DNA from: Virgisporangium aliadipatigenens
GTDB taxonomy: Bacteria > Actinomycetota > Actinomycetes > Mycobacteriales > Micromonosporaceae
DNA: 64,000 bases
Direction of reading: 5' to 3'
Assembly (NCBI RefSeq): GCF_016863615.1
Contig: NZ_BOPF01000014.1
Span: forward strand, 124,001 to 188,000
Part shown: piece by piece, positions 45,584 to 54,128 of the stretch
How positions within the stretch are numbered: the first letter of the stretch is position 1
Layout: each line of letters starts with the position of its first letter
The notes under the pieces: generated by a model
Told to the model about the DNA's origin: nothing
What the model saw: the letters and a program-made list of their open reading frames with translations, nothing else
The model's database searches: none
Translations under genes and position numbers: made by a program

Positions 45584-47113
45584 ATGAGCCTGCTGCGCAA
45601 CTCCTGGCGTCAGCTCACCAGCATGCGCACCGCACTGGTGCTGCTGTTCCTGCTCGCCCTGTTCGCCATCCCGGGAAGCGTCTTCCCGCAGCGCTCCATC
45701 GGCCCGGAAGCCGTCGACAGGTACCTGCGCGACAATCCCGACACGGGGCCGTGGCTCGACCGGCTCCAGGCGTTCGACGTGTACTCGTCGGTCTGGTTCT
45801 CGGCGGTGTACCTGCTGCTGTTCGTGTCGCTGGTCGGATGCGTCGTGCCCCGGCTCAAGGCGCACGCGGTCGCGCTCATCCGCGTTCCCCCGGAAGCTCC
45901 TAAACGGCTGGACCGCCTGCCCGCGCACGCCGACGACCTCGACCACGACGGCGATCCGGAGGCGGCCGCCGACGCGCTCGCGGCGCTGCTCAAGGGCCGG
46001 CGCTTCCGCGTGGCGCGGCGCGGGCGCACGATCAGCGCGGAGAAGGGCTACCTCAAGGAGACCGGCAACCTGGTCTTCCACTTCGCGCTGCTCGCGCTGC
46101 TGGGCGGGATGGCCGCCGGGGGCCTCTACGGCTGGCACGGCAACCGCATTGTTGTCACCGGAGACACGAACGGCTTCTGCAGCAGCACCCAGCAGTACGA
46201 CGAGTACGACCTCGGCACCCGCGTCGACGCCGCCGACCTTGCCCGCTTCTGCGTCACGCTCGACTCGTTCCGCGCGGAGTACCTCGACAGCGGGCAGCCC
46301 AGCCTCTACCGGGCCCGCATGAGCTACGCCGCCGACGGCGAGCGCGGCACGCGCACGGTGGAGGTCAACCACCCGCTGCGCCTCGCCGACGCCAACGTGT
46401 ACCTGCTCGGAACGGGCTACGCGCCCACGCTGCGCTACACCGACCGGGCCGGCCGGACCCAGACGATCACCGTGCCGTTCCTGCCCCAGGACAACGCGCT
46501 CACCAGCTACGGGCTGGCCGCGTTCCCCGACGCGAACATCGGGCTGACCGAGCCGGACGGCCGCCCCGCACAGGTCGCCTTCGACGGGCTGTACCTGCCC
46601 ACCGTGCCGGAGAACGTGGCGCACGGCGCGTCGCTGTTCCCCGCCGAGCGGGATCCACGGCTGATGCTGCGCGCCTACATCGGCGACCTCGGCCTCGACA
46701 GCTTCCGCCCGCAGTCGGTGTACGCGCTGAACTTCGACCAGGTCGAGGGGAAGATGCTGCAGGCCAGCGGGGACCAGTTCGCGCTGAAGCCGGGTGAGTC
46801 GCACACGCTCGCCGACGGCACGAAGATCGAGTTCCTGGGCACGCAGCCGTGGATCGCCGTGTCGGTGCGTCACGACCCGGGCGAGAAGGTCGTCCTCGTG
46901 GGTGGCATCCTGCTGGTGATCGGCCTGCTCGGTTCGCTGACCGGGCGTCGGCGCCGGGTCTTCTTCCGGGTCACGCCGGACGGGGTCGTCGCGGGCGGCC
47001 TGCCGCGCAGCGAGTACGAGGGCTTCGCGGCGGAGTTCGAGCAGATCGTGGAGAGTGCCCGGGCCGCGCTCGGGGAACGCACGCGGGAGAAGGCGGGGAG
47101 CCGAGATGGCTGA
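45584..47113 (+). CDS. resB: Cytochrome c biogenesis protein ResB (Ccs1)
   Basis: A 509-residue System II synthetase subunit. Hydrophobic helices at about 15-35 (MRTALVLLFLLALFAIPGSV), 70-90 and 165-190, and one near the C-terminus (about 430-455), flank a large extracytoplasmic domain (about 195-430) that holds apocytochrome c. FPQRS after the first helix is a family signature. With CcsB it forms the heme-export and ligation complex. The stop overlaps the ccsB start (ATGGCTGA), giving translational coupling. Confidence 0.93.
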   Translation: MSLLRNSWRQLTSMRTALVLLFLLALFAIPGSVFPQRSIGPEAVDRYLRDNPDTGPWLDRLQAFDVYSSVWFSAVYLLLFVSLVGCVVPRLKAHAVALIRVPPEAPKRLDRLPAHADDLDHDGDPEAAADALAALLKGRRFRVARRGRTISAEKGYLKETGNLVFHFALLALLGGMAAGGLYGWHGNRIVVTGDTNGFCSSTQQYDEYDLGTRVDAADLARFCVTLDSFRAEYLDSGQPSLYRARMSYAADGERGTRTVEVNHPLRLADANVYLLGTGYAPTLRYTDRAGRTQTITVPFLPQDNALTSYGLAAFPDANIGLTEPDGRPAQVAFDGLYLPTVPENVAHGASLFPAERDPRLMLRAYIGDLGLDSFRPQSVYALNFDQVEGKMLQASGDQFALKPGESHTLADGTKIEFLGTQPWIAVSVRHDPGEKVVLVGGILLVIGLLGSLTGRRRRVFFRVTPDGVVAGGLPRSEYEGFAAEFEQIVESARAALGERTREKAGSRDG

Positions 47114-48044
47114 GGTGTCCGACCAACTGCTGGTCGTGACGATCATGACGTACCTGGCGGCGCTGGTCGCCTACGCGGCCGAGTACGCGTTCGGTTCGGC
47201 GACCCGGGTGTCCCGGGTGGCCAACCGGGAGTTGGTGGGCCCCGACGGTCTGGCGGTGGTGGTGGACGACGAGCCGGCACCCGTGTCCCCGAGGGACCGG
47301 TACATCGGCTACGCCGTCCTCGGGCTCAGCGTCGCCGCCACCCTCGCGCACGCCGCGACCCTGATCACCCGCGCCGTCGCCGCCGGCCGCGTGCCGTGGG
47401 GCAACATGTACGAGTTCCTGCTGGCGCTGACCCTGGTCGGCTCGGTCGCCTGGCTGGTCGTGCTCTTCGCGCGCCCGGCCGTGCGCGCGCTCGGGCTGCT
47501 CGTCACGACCGTCGTCATCGTGCTGCTCGGCACCAGCGGCATGCTGCACACCGACGCCGGCCCGCTGGTGCCCGCGCTGAACTCGTACTGGCTCGCCATC
47601 CACGTGAGCGCGGTCGCCACGGCCGGCGGGGTGCTGCTGGTCGGGTTCGTCTCCGCCGTGCTGTACCTGCTGCGGGACGGCTACGAGAACGGGCGCACCG
47701 GTTTTCCGTTCGCCCTCGCGGCCAAGGCGCCGGCCGCCGCCACGATCGAACGGCTGACGTTCCGGGTGCACGCGTTCGCGTTCCCGATCCTGACCGTGGG
47801 CATCATGTGCGGCGCGATCTGGGCCGAGGCGGCGTGGGGCCGCTACTGGGGGTGGGACCCCAAGGAGGTCTGGTCGTTCATCACCTGGGTGATCTACGCC
47901 GGCTACCTGCACGCGCGGGCGACGCCGAGCATCAAGCGCCGCACCGCGAGCTGGCTGGCGATCGCCGGGTGGGCCGCCGTCGTGTTCAACACCTACGGCG
48001 TGAACCTCGTCTTCAGCGGCCTGCACTCCTACGCCGGCGTCTGA
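47106..48044 (+). CDS. ccsB: Cytochrome c biogenesis protein CcsB/CcsA
   Basis: A 312-residue heme-handling membrane protein of the CcsA/CcmC class, with about eight helices. The heme-binding tryptophan-rich motif is intact: AWGRYWGWDPKEVWSFITW (47846-47892 region). Conserved His residues occur in LAIHVSAVA and in helices before and after that loop (TFRVHAF, YAGYLHARA). It transports heme and, with ResB, attaches it to the CxxCH motif of apocytochrome. The 3' end overlaps the convergent surface protein by 16 bases. Confidence 0.93.
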   Translation: MAEVSDQLLVVTIMTYLAALVAYAAEYAFGSATRVSRVANRELVGPDGLAVVVDDEPAPVSPRDRYIGYAVLGLSVAATLAHAATLITRAVAAGRVPWGNMYEFLLALTLVGSVAWLVVLFARPAVRALGLLVTTVVIVLLGTSGMLHTDAGPLVPALNSYWLAIHVSAVATAGGVLLVGFVSAVLYLLRDGYENGRTGFPFALAAKAPAAATIERLTFRVHAFAFPILTVGIMCGAIWAEAAWGRYWGWDPKEVWSFITWVIYAGYLHARATPSIKRRTASWLAIAGWAAVVFNTYGVNLVFSGLHSYAGV

Positions 48045-49507
48045 ACCTCCTCGGTCTTCTCGGGCTTGCGCCCGAGGAGCACCAGCATGAAGCCGGCCAT
48101 CAGCATCATTCCGCCGGTCCACACCAGCATCGGGACGTTGGTGCTGGTGCCGGTGATCGGGAGCGACCCGTTGGAGGTGGTCGTCCCCCCGTTGTTGCCG
48201 CTGGTCGAGGAGGGGTTGATGACGACCTTGGCGGTGTCGTTGGCCGTGTCCTTGTCCGCGGGCGGGTCCTTGATCTCGGCGAACGGGTTGTGGAACGACA
48301 CCGTCCCCGTCGCGTCCGCCTTCACCTCGGTGATCTTCAGCGTGAACTTCTTCGAGTCCGTGCTCCCCGCCTTGAACCACACGGAGTCGGTGACGCATCC
48401 GTAGAACGTCCCACCGGCCGCACCGGGCTTGATGTCGACGCCGCCGCCCGACTTCTCCACGTACGACGAGCAGCCGGCCGGCACACCCGTCACCTGCGTG
48501 CCCGGCGGCACCGCGAACGTGTACGCGAACGGCGACGCACCGGTCGCCGAGCCGTCCAGCGTGGCCTTCCCGTTGTTCTTCACGCCGATGGTGACCTCGA
48601 CCGAGGCGTCCTTCGCGCCCGAGGCGTTGGCCCCGTTGGCGGCGATGTCGTAGGTGTTCTTGACGGTCGTCCCGAAGATGGCCGTGTTGTCATCCACATT
48701 GATGTCGGTGCCCTGCGCCGACACGACCGGCTCCGCGGCGGCGACCGCTTCCAGGGCCACCACGGTCACGCTCACCGGCTTCGACCCGAACGCGTCCTCG
48801 CTGAACCCGAACTCCAGCGCCGGCAGCCCCCACGTGTTGTGCGCCGGGATGCTCTGGTCGTAGGTGCAGGTGAAGCGGCGGGCGTCGGCGTCGTTCTGGC
48901 AGCTCGCGTAGTTGCTCGGGACGACGCCGAGCGCGTAGGAGTAGACGACCTGGATGCGCTTGGCCGTGACGCCGCCGTAGTTGGCGACCACCGGCGCGAT
49001 CGTGAACTTCTGGTCCGGCGTGTACTCCTTGGCCGCCGGGAACTCCTGCAGCGTCAGGTCGACACCGGCGTGCACGCTCACCGGGATCTCCTGGGTGTGC
49101 GGCTGGACGCCGTCGGCCGTGGTGGTGACGGCGATGCTGCCCTTGGCGCCGGCGGCGACACCGGCCTTGGGCCGCACGACGACGTCGACCTGGGCCGGGC
49201 TGCCGAGCGCGCAGGTCACGGCGGTGCCGGTCGTGACGCACGCGGCGGGGAAGCCGAACGTGGCGACGTCGGCGGCCTTCGCCAGCTCGAACGTCGCCTT
49301 CGCGTTCTTGGCGTCGCCGACCGTGAACTGGAAGCGCACCGTGCGCGGGAAGCCGTTGACGGCGAGGAGGATCTCCGGCGCGGCCGCGAGCCGTACCGCA
49401 CCACCGGCCGGGTCCGGTGCGGCGAGCGCGGTACCCCCGCCCACCCCGACGGCCACCGCCAGAGCGGTGAGAACCGTGGCCACGGACACCAACCGTCGAC
49501 GACGCAT
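48029..49507 (-). CDS. LPITG-anchored surface protein, paralogue 1
   Basis: A 492-residue exported surface protein. A signal peptide (about 1-29) is followed by beta-sandwich-like repeats of about 100-130 residues (VRFQFTVGDAKNA, DLTLQEFPAA, KDASVEVTIGVKNNG), a Thr/Asn/Gly linker and the sortase motif LPITGT, then a membrane helix (MMLMAGFMLVLLG) and a charged tail. It would be covalently attached to the wall by a class E or class A-type sortase, not seen in the window. The paralogue upstream (49626-51161) shares the plan. Function unknown; adhesion or wall structure is plausible. Confidence 0.85.
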   Translation of the reverse strand: MRRRRLVSVATVLTALAVAVGVGGGTALAAPDPAGGAVRLAAAPEILLAVNGFPRTVRFQFTVGDAKNAKATFELAKAADVATFGFPAACVTTGTAVTCALGSPAQVDVVVRPKAGVAAGAKGSIAVTTTADGVQPHTQEIPVSVHAGVDLTLQEFPAAKEYTPDQKFTIAPVVANYGGVTAKRIQVVYSYALGVVPSNYASCQNDADARRFTCTYDQSIPAHNTWGLPALEFGFSEDAFGSKPVSVTVVALEAVAAAEPVVSAQGTDINVDDNTAIFGTTVKNTYDIAANGANASGAKDASVEVTIGVKNNGKATLDGSATGASPFAYTFAVPPGTQVTGVPAGCSSYVEKSGGGVDIKPGAAGGTFYGCVTDSVWFKAGSTDSKKFTLKITEVKADATGTVSFHNPFAEIKDPPADKDTANDTAKVVINPSSTSGNNGGTTTSNGSLPITGTSTNVPMLVWTGGMMLMAGFMLVLLGRKPEKTEEVQTPA

Positions 49508-49587
49508 GATTCCTCCCCAGTAGTCATGTGTCGGCTACGAAGATTATCGTGAATGTCCCTTCGGCCGCAGCCCGCCCCGTGGGGACA

Positions 49588-49615
49588 GGGCCCGGAAGTC
49601 GATACTCCCGGGCCC
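49588..49615 (-). terminator. Hairpin after surface protein paralogue 2
   Basis: An 8-bp stem (GGGCCCGG with CCGGGCCC) and 12-base loop just past the stop of the upstream surface protein. There is no T-run, so termination strength is uncertain. Confidence 0.5.
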
Positions 49616-49625
49616 CTCGCGCTGC

Positions 49626-51161
49626 CTAGTGCTCCGGCGTCACGAGCACGATCCGCCGCCGTCGGAACGCCACGAACAGTCCGACGCCCACCGCGACCAG
49701 CACGGCACCCGCGCCGCCGGCGATCGCCGCGTTGGTGCCGGTGATCGGCAGCGAACCGCCGCCGCCACCACCGCCGCCCCCGCCACCGTTCCTGGTCGGG
49801 TTGATCACCACCTGCGCGGTGTCGTTGGCGGAGTTGTCGTCGACCGGCTCGTCGTGGTCGTAGAGCGGATCGTCGAAGGTCACCCGTCCCTTGGCGTCCG
49901 GGATCACCTCATTGATCTTCAGCCCGAACGGCACCGAGAACGTGGTGCCGACCGGGAACACGTTGGGCTCGCCCTCGCACTGGTACAGCGGCGCACCCGG
50001 CTTGCCCGTGACGCCCTCGTAGGAGCCGTCCGGCTGCTTGAAGATGCCGACGCACTTCTGCGACACGGTGACCACCTCGGTGCCGGTCGGCGGCTCGAAC
50101 CAGTAACGCCAGGCGGGTTCGCCGCCGCTGCGGCTGATGTCGCGCGTGCCCTTGCCGACGTTGCGCGCGCCGACCGTGACGGTGACCGTGCTGCCGGCCG
50201 TACCCGAGGCCGTGGCGCCCACGGCCGCGATGTCGATCTGGTTGGCGACCTCGGCCTGCCACTCGGAGCCGTTGTCGTCGGTGTTGAGCTCCCGCGCGGC
50301 GCGGACCGATGCCGAACGGGTGGCCGCGCCGGTCAGCCGCTTGCCGCCGGTGCCCCTGGCCCGCAGCGCCGCGGCGTCGCTCTCGGCGAGCGCGTCGGCG
50401 TAGGTCCAGACACCCTTGTCGCCCCAGGCGTCCGGCGCGAAGCCGATCACGAACGGTTCGACCGTGAGCGTGTAACCGGGCTCCAGCGCGACGTCGAGAT
50501 CGCAGATCGCCTGGTACGTCTGGTAGGTGCAGTTGTCGTAGCGCGGCGGCACCGTGCCGGGACGGGTGGTGTAGCTGACCCGGACGCCGTCGGCGGTGCG
50601 GTTGCCGACGTTGTCGATCACCGCGGTCACCGGCATGGTGTCGGCCGGCGTGAGCTGGTGTCGCTCCGGCCCGAACTCGTGCATGACGAGGTCCACGCCG
50701 TCCGCGACGTTGACCGTGATCGGGGGCGAGAAGCGCTCGCCGAGGTTCTTCGCCTCCACGGCGGTCTTGATCTGGCCTTTCGCGCCCGCGCCGGCCTTGG
50801 CCGTCACCACGAGCGGGAGGTCGAACGTCTCGGCATCGGCCCCGAGCACGTCGGGGAAGGCGCACGCCGTGCGGGTGCCCGTCGTCGTGCACGTGGCGGG
50901 GAAGCGGATCGACACGATCCCGGCGACGCCGCTCCAGTCGAAGTGCACCCGGGGCGCGATCGCGTCGCCGACGTACACCGACCCGTGCACCGTGCGGCCG
51001 CCCGTACCGGCCGGGATGGTCATCGCGTTGTTGAGGAATCCCACGAAGACGTACGGATGGTCACCCGGCGCTGCCTGGGCCGGGGTCCCCACGCCCACGA
51101 ACAGGCCGGCGGCGGCCAGGACCGCCCCCGCGGCGGCCGCCAACTTTCGAAGCTTCTTCAT
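49626..51161 (-). CDS. LPITG-anchored surface protein, paralogue 2
   Basis: A 511-residue exported surface protein. The signal peptide is MKKLRKLAAAAGAVLAAAG onward, cut near AQAAPG. The body has beta-rich domains (TFDLPLVVTAKAGAGAKG, GVDLVMHEFGPE, GSTVTVTVGARNVGKG) that parallel those of the downstream paralogue (for example DLTLQEF and DLVMHEF), then a poly-Gly linker, the sortase motif LPITGT, a helix and an Arg-rich tail. ATG 51161 has a GAGAAGGA site. Tandem arrangement points to duplication. No enzyme motif is seen. Confidence 0.85.
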   Translation of the reverse strand: MKKLRKLAAAAGAVLAAAGLFVGVGTPAQAAPGDHPYVFVGFLNNAMTIPAGTGGRTVHGSVYVGDAIAPRVHFDWSGVAGIVSIRFPATCTTTGTRTACAFPDVLGADAETFDLPLVVTAKAGAGAKGQIKTAVEAKNLGERFSPPITVNVADGVDLVMHEFGPERHQLTPADTMPVTAVIDNVGNRTADGVRVSYTTRPGTVPPRYDNCTYQTYQAICDLDVALEPGYTLTVEPFVIGFAPDAWGDKGVWTYADALAESDAAALRARGTGGKRLTGAATRSASVRAARELNTDDNGSEWQAEVANQIDIAAVGATASGTAGSTVTVTVGARNVGKGTRDISRSGGEPAWRYWFEPPTGTEVVTVSQKCVGIFKQPDGSYEGVTGKPGAPLYQCEGEPNVFPVGTTFSVPFGLKINEVIPDAKGRVTFDDPLYDHDEPVDDNSANDTAQVVINPTRNGGGGGGGGGGGSLPITGTNAAIAGGAGAVLVAVGVGLFVAFRRRRIVLVTPEH

Positions 51162-51352
51162 CGAGTCCTTCTCGGCAAGGATCTTGCAGCGGTGGATCCG
51201 CGCCCCGGGAAGGTAGCGGTGAGGTACGACAGTCCGCTGCTGGATTAGGCGCTTCGACGTCCCCGCGCAGGGACCGCACCGGGGACATCTGACCGAACGG
51301 TTGAGGCCGGTGCCCCGCGCGGATCGTTCCCCGGCGCTGGAACACTGGGCTG

Positions 51353-52810
51353 ATGGCACGAGGCTTCCCGTACACCGATCTCAAGGACTTCCTGAACGCC
51401 CTCGACAAGGCGGGCGAGCTGCACCGGGTGCGGGTGCCCGTCGATCCGCACCTGGAGATGAGCGAGATCGTCACCCGCACGGTCCGCGCCGGCGGCCCGG
51501 CACTGCTGTTCCAGCAGCCCACCCGCGGAGATCTCCCAGTGGCGATCAACCTCTTCGGCACCCACCGCCGCATGGCGATGGCGCTCGGCGTGGAGGACAT
51601 CGACGAGATCGGCCGACGGATCGGCGCGATGGTCCGCCCCGAACTGCCCGTGGGCTGGTCCGGGATCCGGGAGGGGCTCGGCAAGCTGCTCCAGCTCAAG
51701 TCGGTGCCGCCGAAGCACGTGAAGGGCGCGCCCTGCCAGGAGGTCGTGTTCAAGGGCGCCGAGGTGGATCTCAACCGCCTGCCGGGCCTGCAGACCTGGC
51801 CGGACGACGGCGGGATCTTCCACAACTTCGGGCTCACCCACACCAAGCACCCGGAGACCGGAAAGCGCAACCTCGGGCTGTACCGCCTGCAGCAGCACAG
51901 TCACAACACGATCGGCATGCACTGGCAGATCCACAAGGACTCCACGGCCCACCACGCGGTCGCGGAGCGCCGGGGCGAGCGGCTGCCGGTCGCGATCGCG
52001 TTCGGCTGCGACCCGGTGGTCAGTTACGCGGCGACCGCACCCCTGCCCGGCGACATCGACGAGTACCTGTTCGCCGGCTTCCTGCGCGGCGAGCGGGTCG
52101 AGATGGTGGACTGCCTGACCGTCCCGCTCCAGGTCCCCGCGCACGCCCAGGTCGTTCTCGAGGGCTATGTGGAGCCGGGGGAACGCCTTCCCGAGGGGCC
52201 GTTCGGCGATCACACCGGCTTCTACACGCCGGTGGAGCCGTTCCCGGTGCTGCACGTGGAGGCCATGACGATGCAGAAGAACGCGGTCTACCACTCGATC
52301 ATCACGTCGAAGCCGCCGCAGGAGGACGGGCCCATCGGCCACGCCACCGAACGCATCTTCCTGCCGCTGCTCAAGATGCTGGTGCCGGACATCGTGGACT
52401 ACCACCTGCCGGCCGCCGGAGGGTTCCACAACTGCCTGATCGTCTCGATCAACAAGCGCTACCCCAAGCACGCCCAAAAGGTCATGAACTCCGTCTGGGG
52501 CGCCCACCTGCTCTCGCTCAGCAAGTTGATCGTGGTGGTCGACGACGACTGCGACGTGCACGACTACAACGAGGTCGCGTGGCGGGCGTTCGGCAACGTC
52601 GACTACGCGCACGACCTGCTGCTCACCAGCGGGCCGGTCGACCACCTGGATCACGCCTCCTACCAGCAGTTCTGGGGCGGCAAGGCGGGGGTGGACGCGA
52701 CCCGGAAGCTGCCCACGGAGGGTTACACCCGCGGCTGGCCGGACGAGGCCACGATGAGCCCGGAGGTCGTCGCCAGGGTCACCAAGCGCTGGAAGGAATA
52801 CGGGCTGTGA
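51353..52810 (+). CDS. mqnL: UbiD-family decarboxylase of menaquinone synthesis (MqnL-like)
   Basis: A 485-residue UbiD-type decarboxylase that uses prenylated FMN. In the futalosine route it removes the carboxyl group of the prenylated 1,4-dihydroxy-6-naphthoate intermediate. Signatures are RLQQHSHNTIGMHWQIHKD, EGPFGDHTGFY with the catalytic acidic pair and ITSKPPQEDGPIGHATERIF. Its prenyltransferase partner gene mqnP follows 103 bases downstream. The prFMN-making UbiX-like gene lies at 55.1 kb. Start ATG 51353 has no strong ribosome site. The role within menaquinone synthesis is inferred from the mqn neighbours. Confidence 0.92.
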   Translation: MARGFPYTDLKDFLNALDKAGELHRVRVPVDPHLEMSEIVTRTVRAGGPALLFQQPTRGDLPVAINLFGTHRRMAMALGVEDIDEIGRRIGAMVRPELPVGWSGIREGLGKLLQLKSVPPKHVKGAPCQEVVFKGAEVDLNRLPGLQTWPDDGGIFHNFGLTHTKHPETGKRNLGLYRLQQHSHNTIGMHWQIHKDSTAHHAVAERRGERLPVAIAFGCDPVVSYAATAPLPGDIDEYLFAGFLRGERVEMVDCLTVPLQVPAHAQVVLEGYVEPGERLPEGPFGDHTGFYTPVEPFPVLHVEAMTMQKNAVYHSIITSKPPQEDGPIGHATERIFLPLLKMLVPDIVDYHLPAAGGFHNCLIVSINKRYPKHAQKVMNSVWGAHLLSLSKLIVVVDDDCDVHDYNEVAWRAFGNVDYAHDLLLTSGPVDHLDHASYQQFWGGKAGVDATRKLPTEGYTRGWPDEATMSPEVVARVTKRWKEYGL

Positions 52811-52913
52811 GCGTGTCGACGGCGACGCGGCGTCGTCCGGAAGGAGCGCAGCGAAGCGGAGCGGGAGGAGGGCGACGCCTGAAGGCGGCGCCGGCGACTG
52901 AGCGGGGAGCACT
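52811..52913 (+). other. Gap between mqnL and mqnP with a GGAGCG-type short element
   Basis: About 100 bases contain the sequence GGAGCGCAGCGAAGCGGAGC (52844-52863), a purine-rich repeat-like element. A related sequence, GGAGCGAAGCGAGC, is present before resB (45562-45575). These look like dispersed short elements that sit between co-directional genes. A weak hairpin may form, but I see no frame or terminator. Confidence 0.45.
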
Positions 52914-53795
52914 GTGACCACGGTGGAGCAGCCGAACCGGGTCAAGTCCTTCCTGAAGCTGGTGGCGATCGAGCACTCGGTGTTCGCGCTGCCCTTCGCC
53001 TACCTGTCGGCGCTCGTGGCGATGGGGGACGGCCCGGTGCGCTGGGGCGACCTGGTGCTGATCACCGTGGCGATGGTGGGCGCGCGGACGTTCGCGATGG
53101 CGGCCAACCGGATCATCGACCGGCACATCGACGCCCGCAACCCCCGCACCGCCGGCCGCGAACTGGTCACCGGCGCCGTGAGCGTGCGCACCGCCTGGAT
53201 CGGCGCCGCCGTGGCGCTCGTCGTCTTCGCCGGCGCGGCCGCCGCCCTGAACCCGCTGTGCCTGGCGCTCTGCCCGCTGGCCGTCGTGCCGCTGGTGGTC
53301 TACCCGTACGGCAAGCGCTTCACGGACTGGCCGCACGCGATCCTCGGCGTGGCTCAGATGGTGGGTCCGGTCGGCGCGTGGCTGGCCGTCACGGGCACGT
53401 TCGTCGGGTCGGGGCCGGCCTGGGTGCTCGCCACGGCCGTCGGGCTGTGGATCGGCGGGTTCGACCTGATCTACGCGTGCCAGGACGCCGAGGTCGACCG
53501 GCAGATCGGGGTCCGGTCGGTGCCGTCGCGGTACGGCATCCCGTTCGCGCTGACCGCCTCGACCGTGGCCCACGTGGTGACGTTCGGCCTCTTTGTCTGG
53601 TTCGGGGCGCTTGTTGGGCTCGGTTGGCTGTGGTGGATCGGACTCGCGGTGACAGCGATCGCATTCGGGTACGAACACGCCATTGTTCGGCCCGATGATC
53701 TTTCGAGGGTGAACCGGGCGTTCTTCACCGCGAACGGCTTTGTCGGAATCGCGCTGTTCGTATTCGCTGTCGCCGATCTTGTGCTTCTCGGCTAA
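52914..53795 (+). CDS. mqnP: UbiA-family prenyltransferase of menaquinone synthesis (MqnP)
   Basis: A 293-residue membrane prenyltransferase with about eight helices. It attaches the polyprenyl chain to 1,4-dihydroxy-6-naphthoate in the futalosine route. The two Asp-rich magnesium-diphosphate motifs are NRIIDRHIDARNPRTAGRE (about 63-81) and DLIYACQDAEVDRQIG (about 183-198). GTG 52914 follows GGGGAGC. The last 70 codons use many more T-ending codons than the rest of the gene, an odd local change in composition next to the XRE/DUF397 pair. Confidence 0.93.
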   Translation: MTTVEQPNRVKSFLKLVAIEHSVFALPFAYLSALVAMGDGPVRWGDLVLITVAMVGARTFAMAANRIIDRHIDARNPRTAGRELVTGAVSVRTAWIGAAVALVVFAGAAAALNPLCLALCPLAVVPLVVYPYGKRFTDWPHAILGVAQMVGPVGAWLAVTGTFVGSGPAWVLATAVGLWIGGFDLIYACQDAEVDRQIGVRSVPSRYGIPFALTASTVAHVVTFGLFVWFGALVGLGWLWWIGLAVTAIAFGYEHAIVRPDDLSRVNRAFFTANGFVGIALFVFAVADLVLLG

Positions 53796-53912
53796 GTGAC
53801 GCGGAGTATTTCCGGCGCGTATCGTACTGGAACTGTTCCGGCCCGGGCCTAATCATTGTTGGCACCGTACGACTATGGGTACGGGGTATTTCCGAAGCGG
53901 AGTACGCGCAGC

Positions 53913-54128
53913 TCAGCTCAGCGGGACATCGAACTCGCCCCGCCTGACGGCGCCGATGAAGCGTCGCCAGGTGGGGGGAGTGAATTCGAGCACATCGCCG
54001 GCGTTCCCGGCCTTGCTGTCGCGCACGCCGACGGTTTTGTCGCCGGCCACCGCCACTTCGACGCAGTCGCCGCCGTCGTTTCCGCCGCTGCGGCTCGACT
54101 TTCGCCAGCCGGTAAACCGATCGGTCAT
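53913..54128 (-). CDS. DUF397 protein
   Basis: A 71-residue protein of the actinobacterial DUF397 family, recognised by WRKSSRSGGNDGGDCVEVA near the start and GVRDSKAG plus FTPPTWRRFI later. These small proteins nearly always occur beside an XRE regulator with a C-terminal DUF5753 domain and act with it; the pair is often compared with toxin-antitoxin systems. The ATG overlaps the regulator's stop (ATGA), so the two are co-translated. It ends next to mqnP in convergent orientation. Confidence 0.92.
   Translation of the reverse strand: MTDRFTGWRKSSRSGGNDGGDCVEVAVAGDKTVGVRDSKAGNAGDVLEFTPPTWRRFIGAVRRGEFDVPLS

Noticed and set aside
51162-51352. Hairpin GTCCCCG/CGGGGAC upstream of the UbiD-like gene as an attenuator
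   Set aside because: Only seven base pairs with a long loop and no T-run; in this base composition such pairs arise often by chance.
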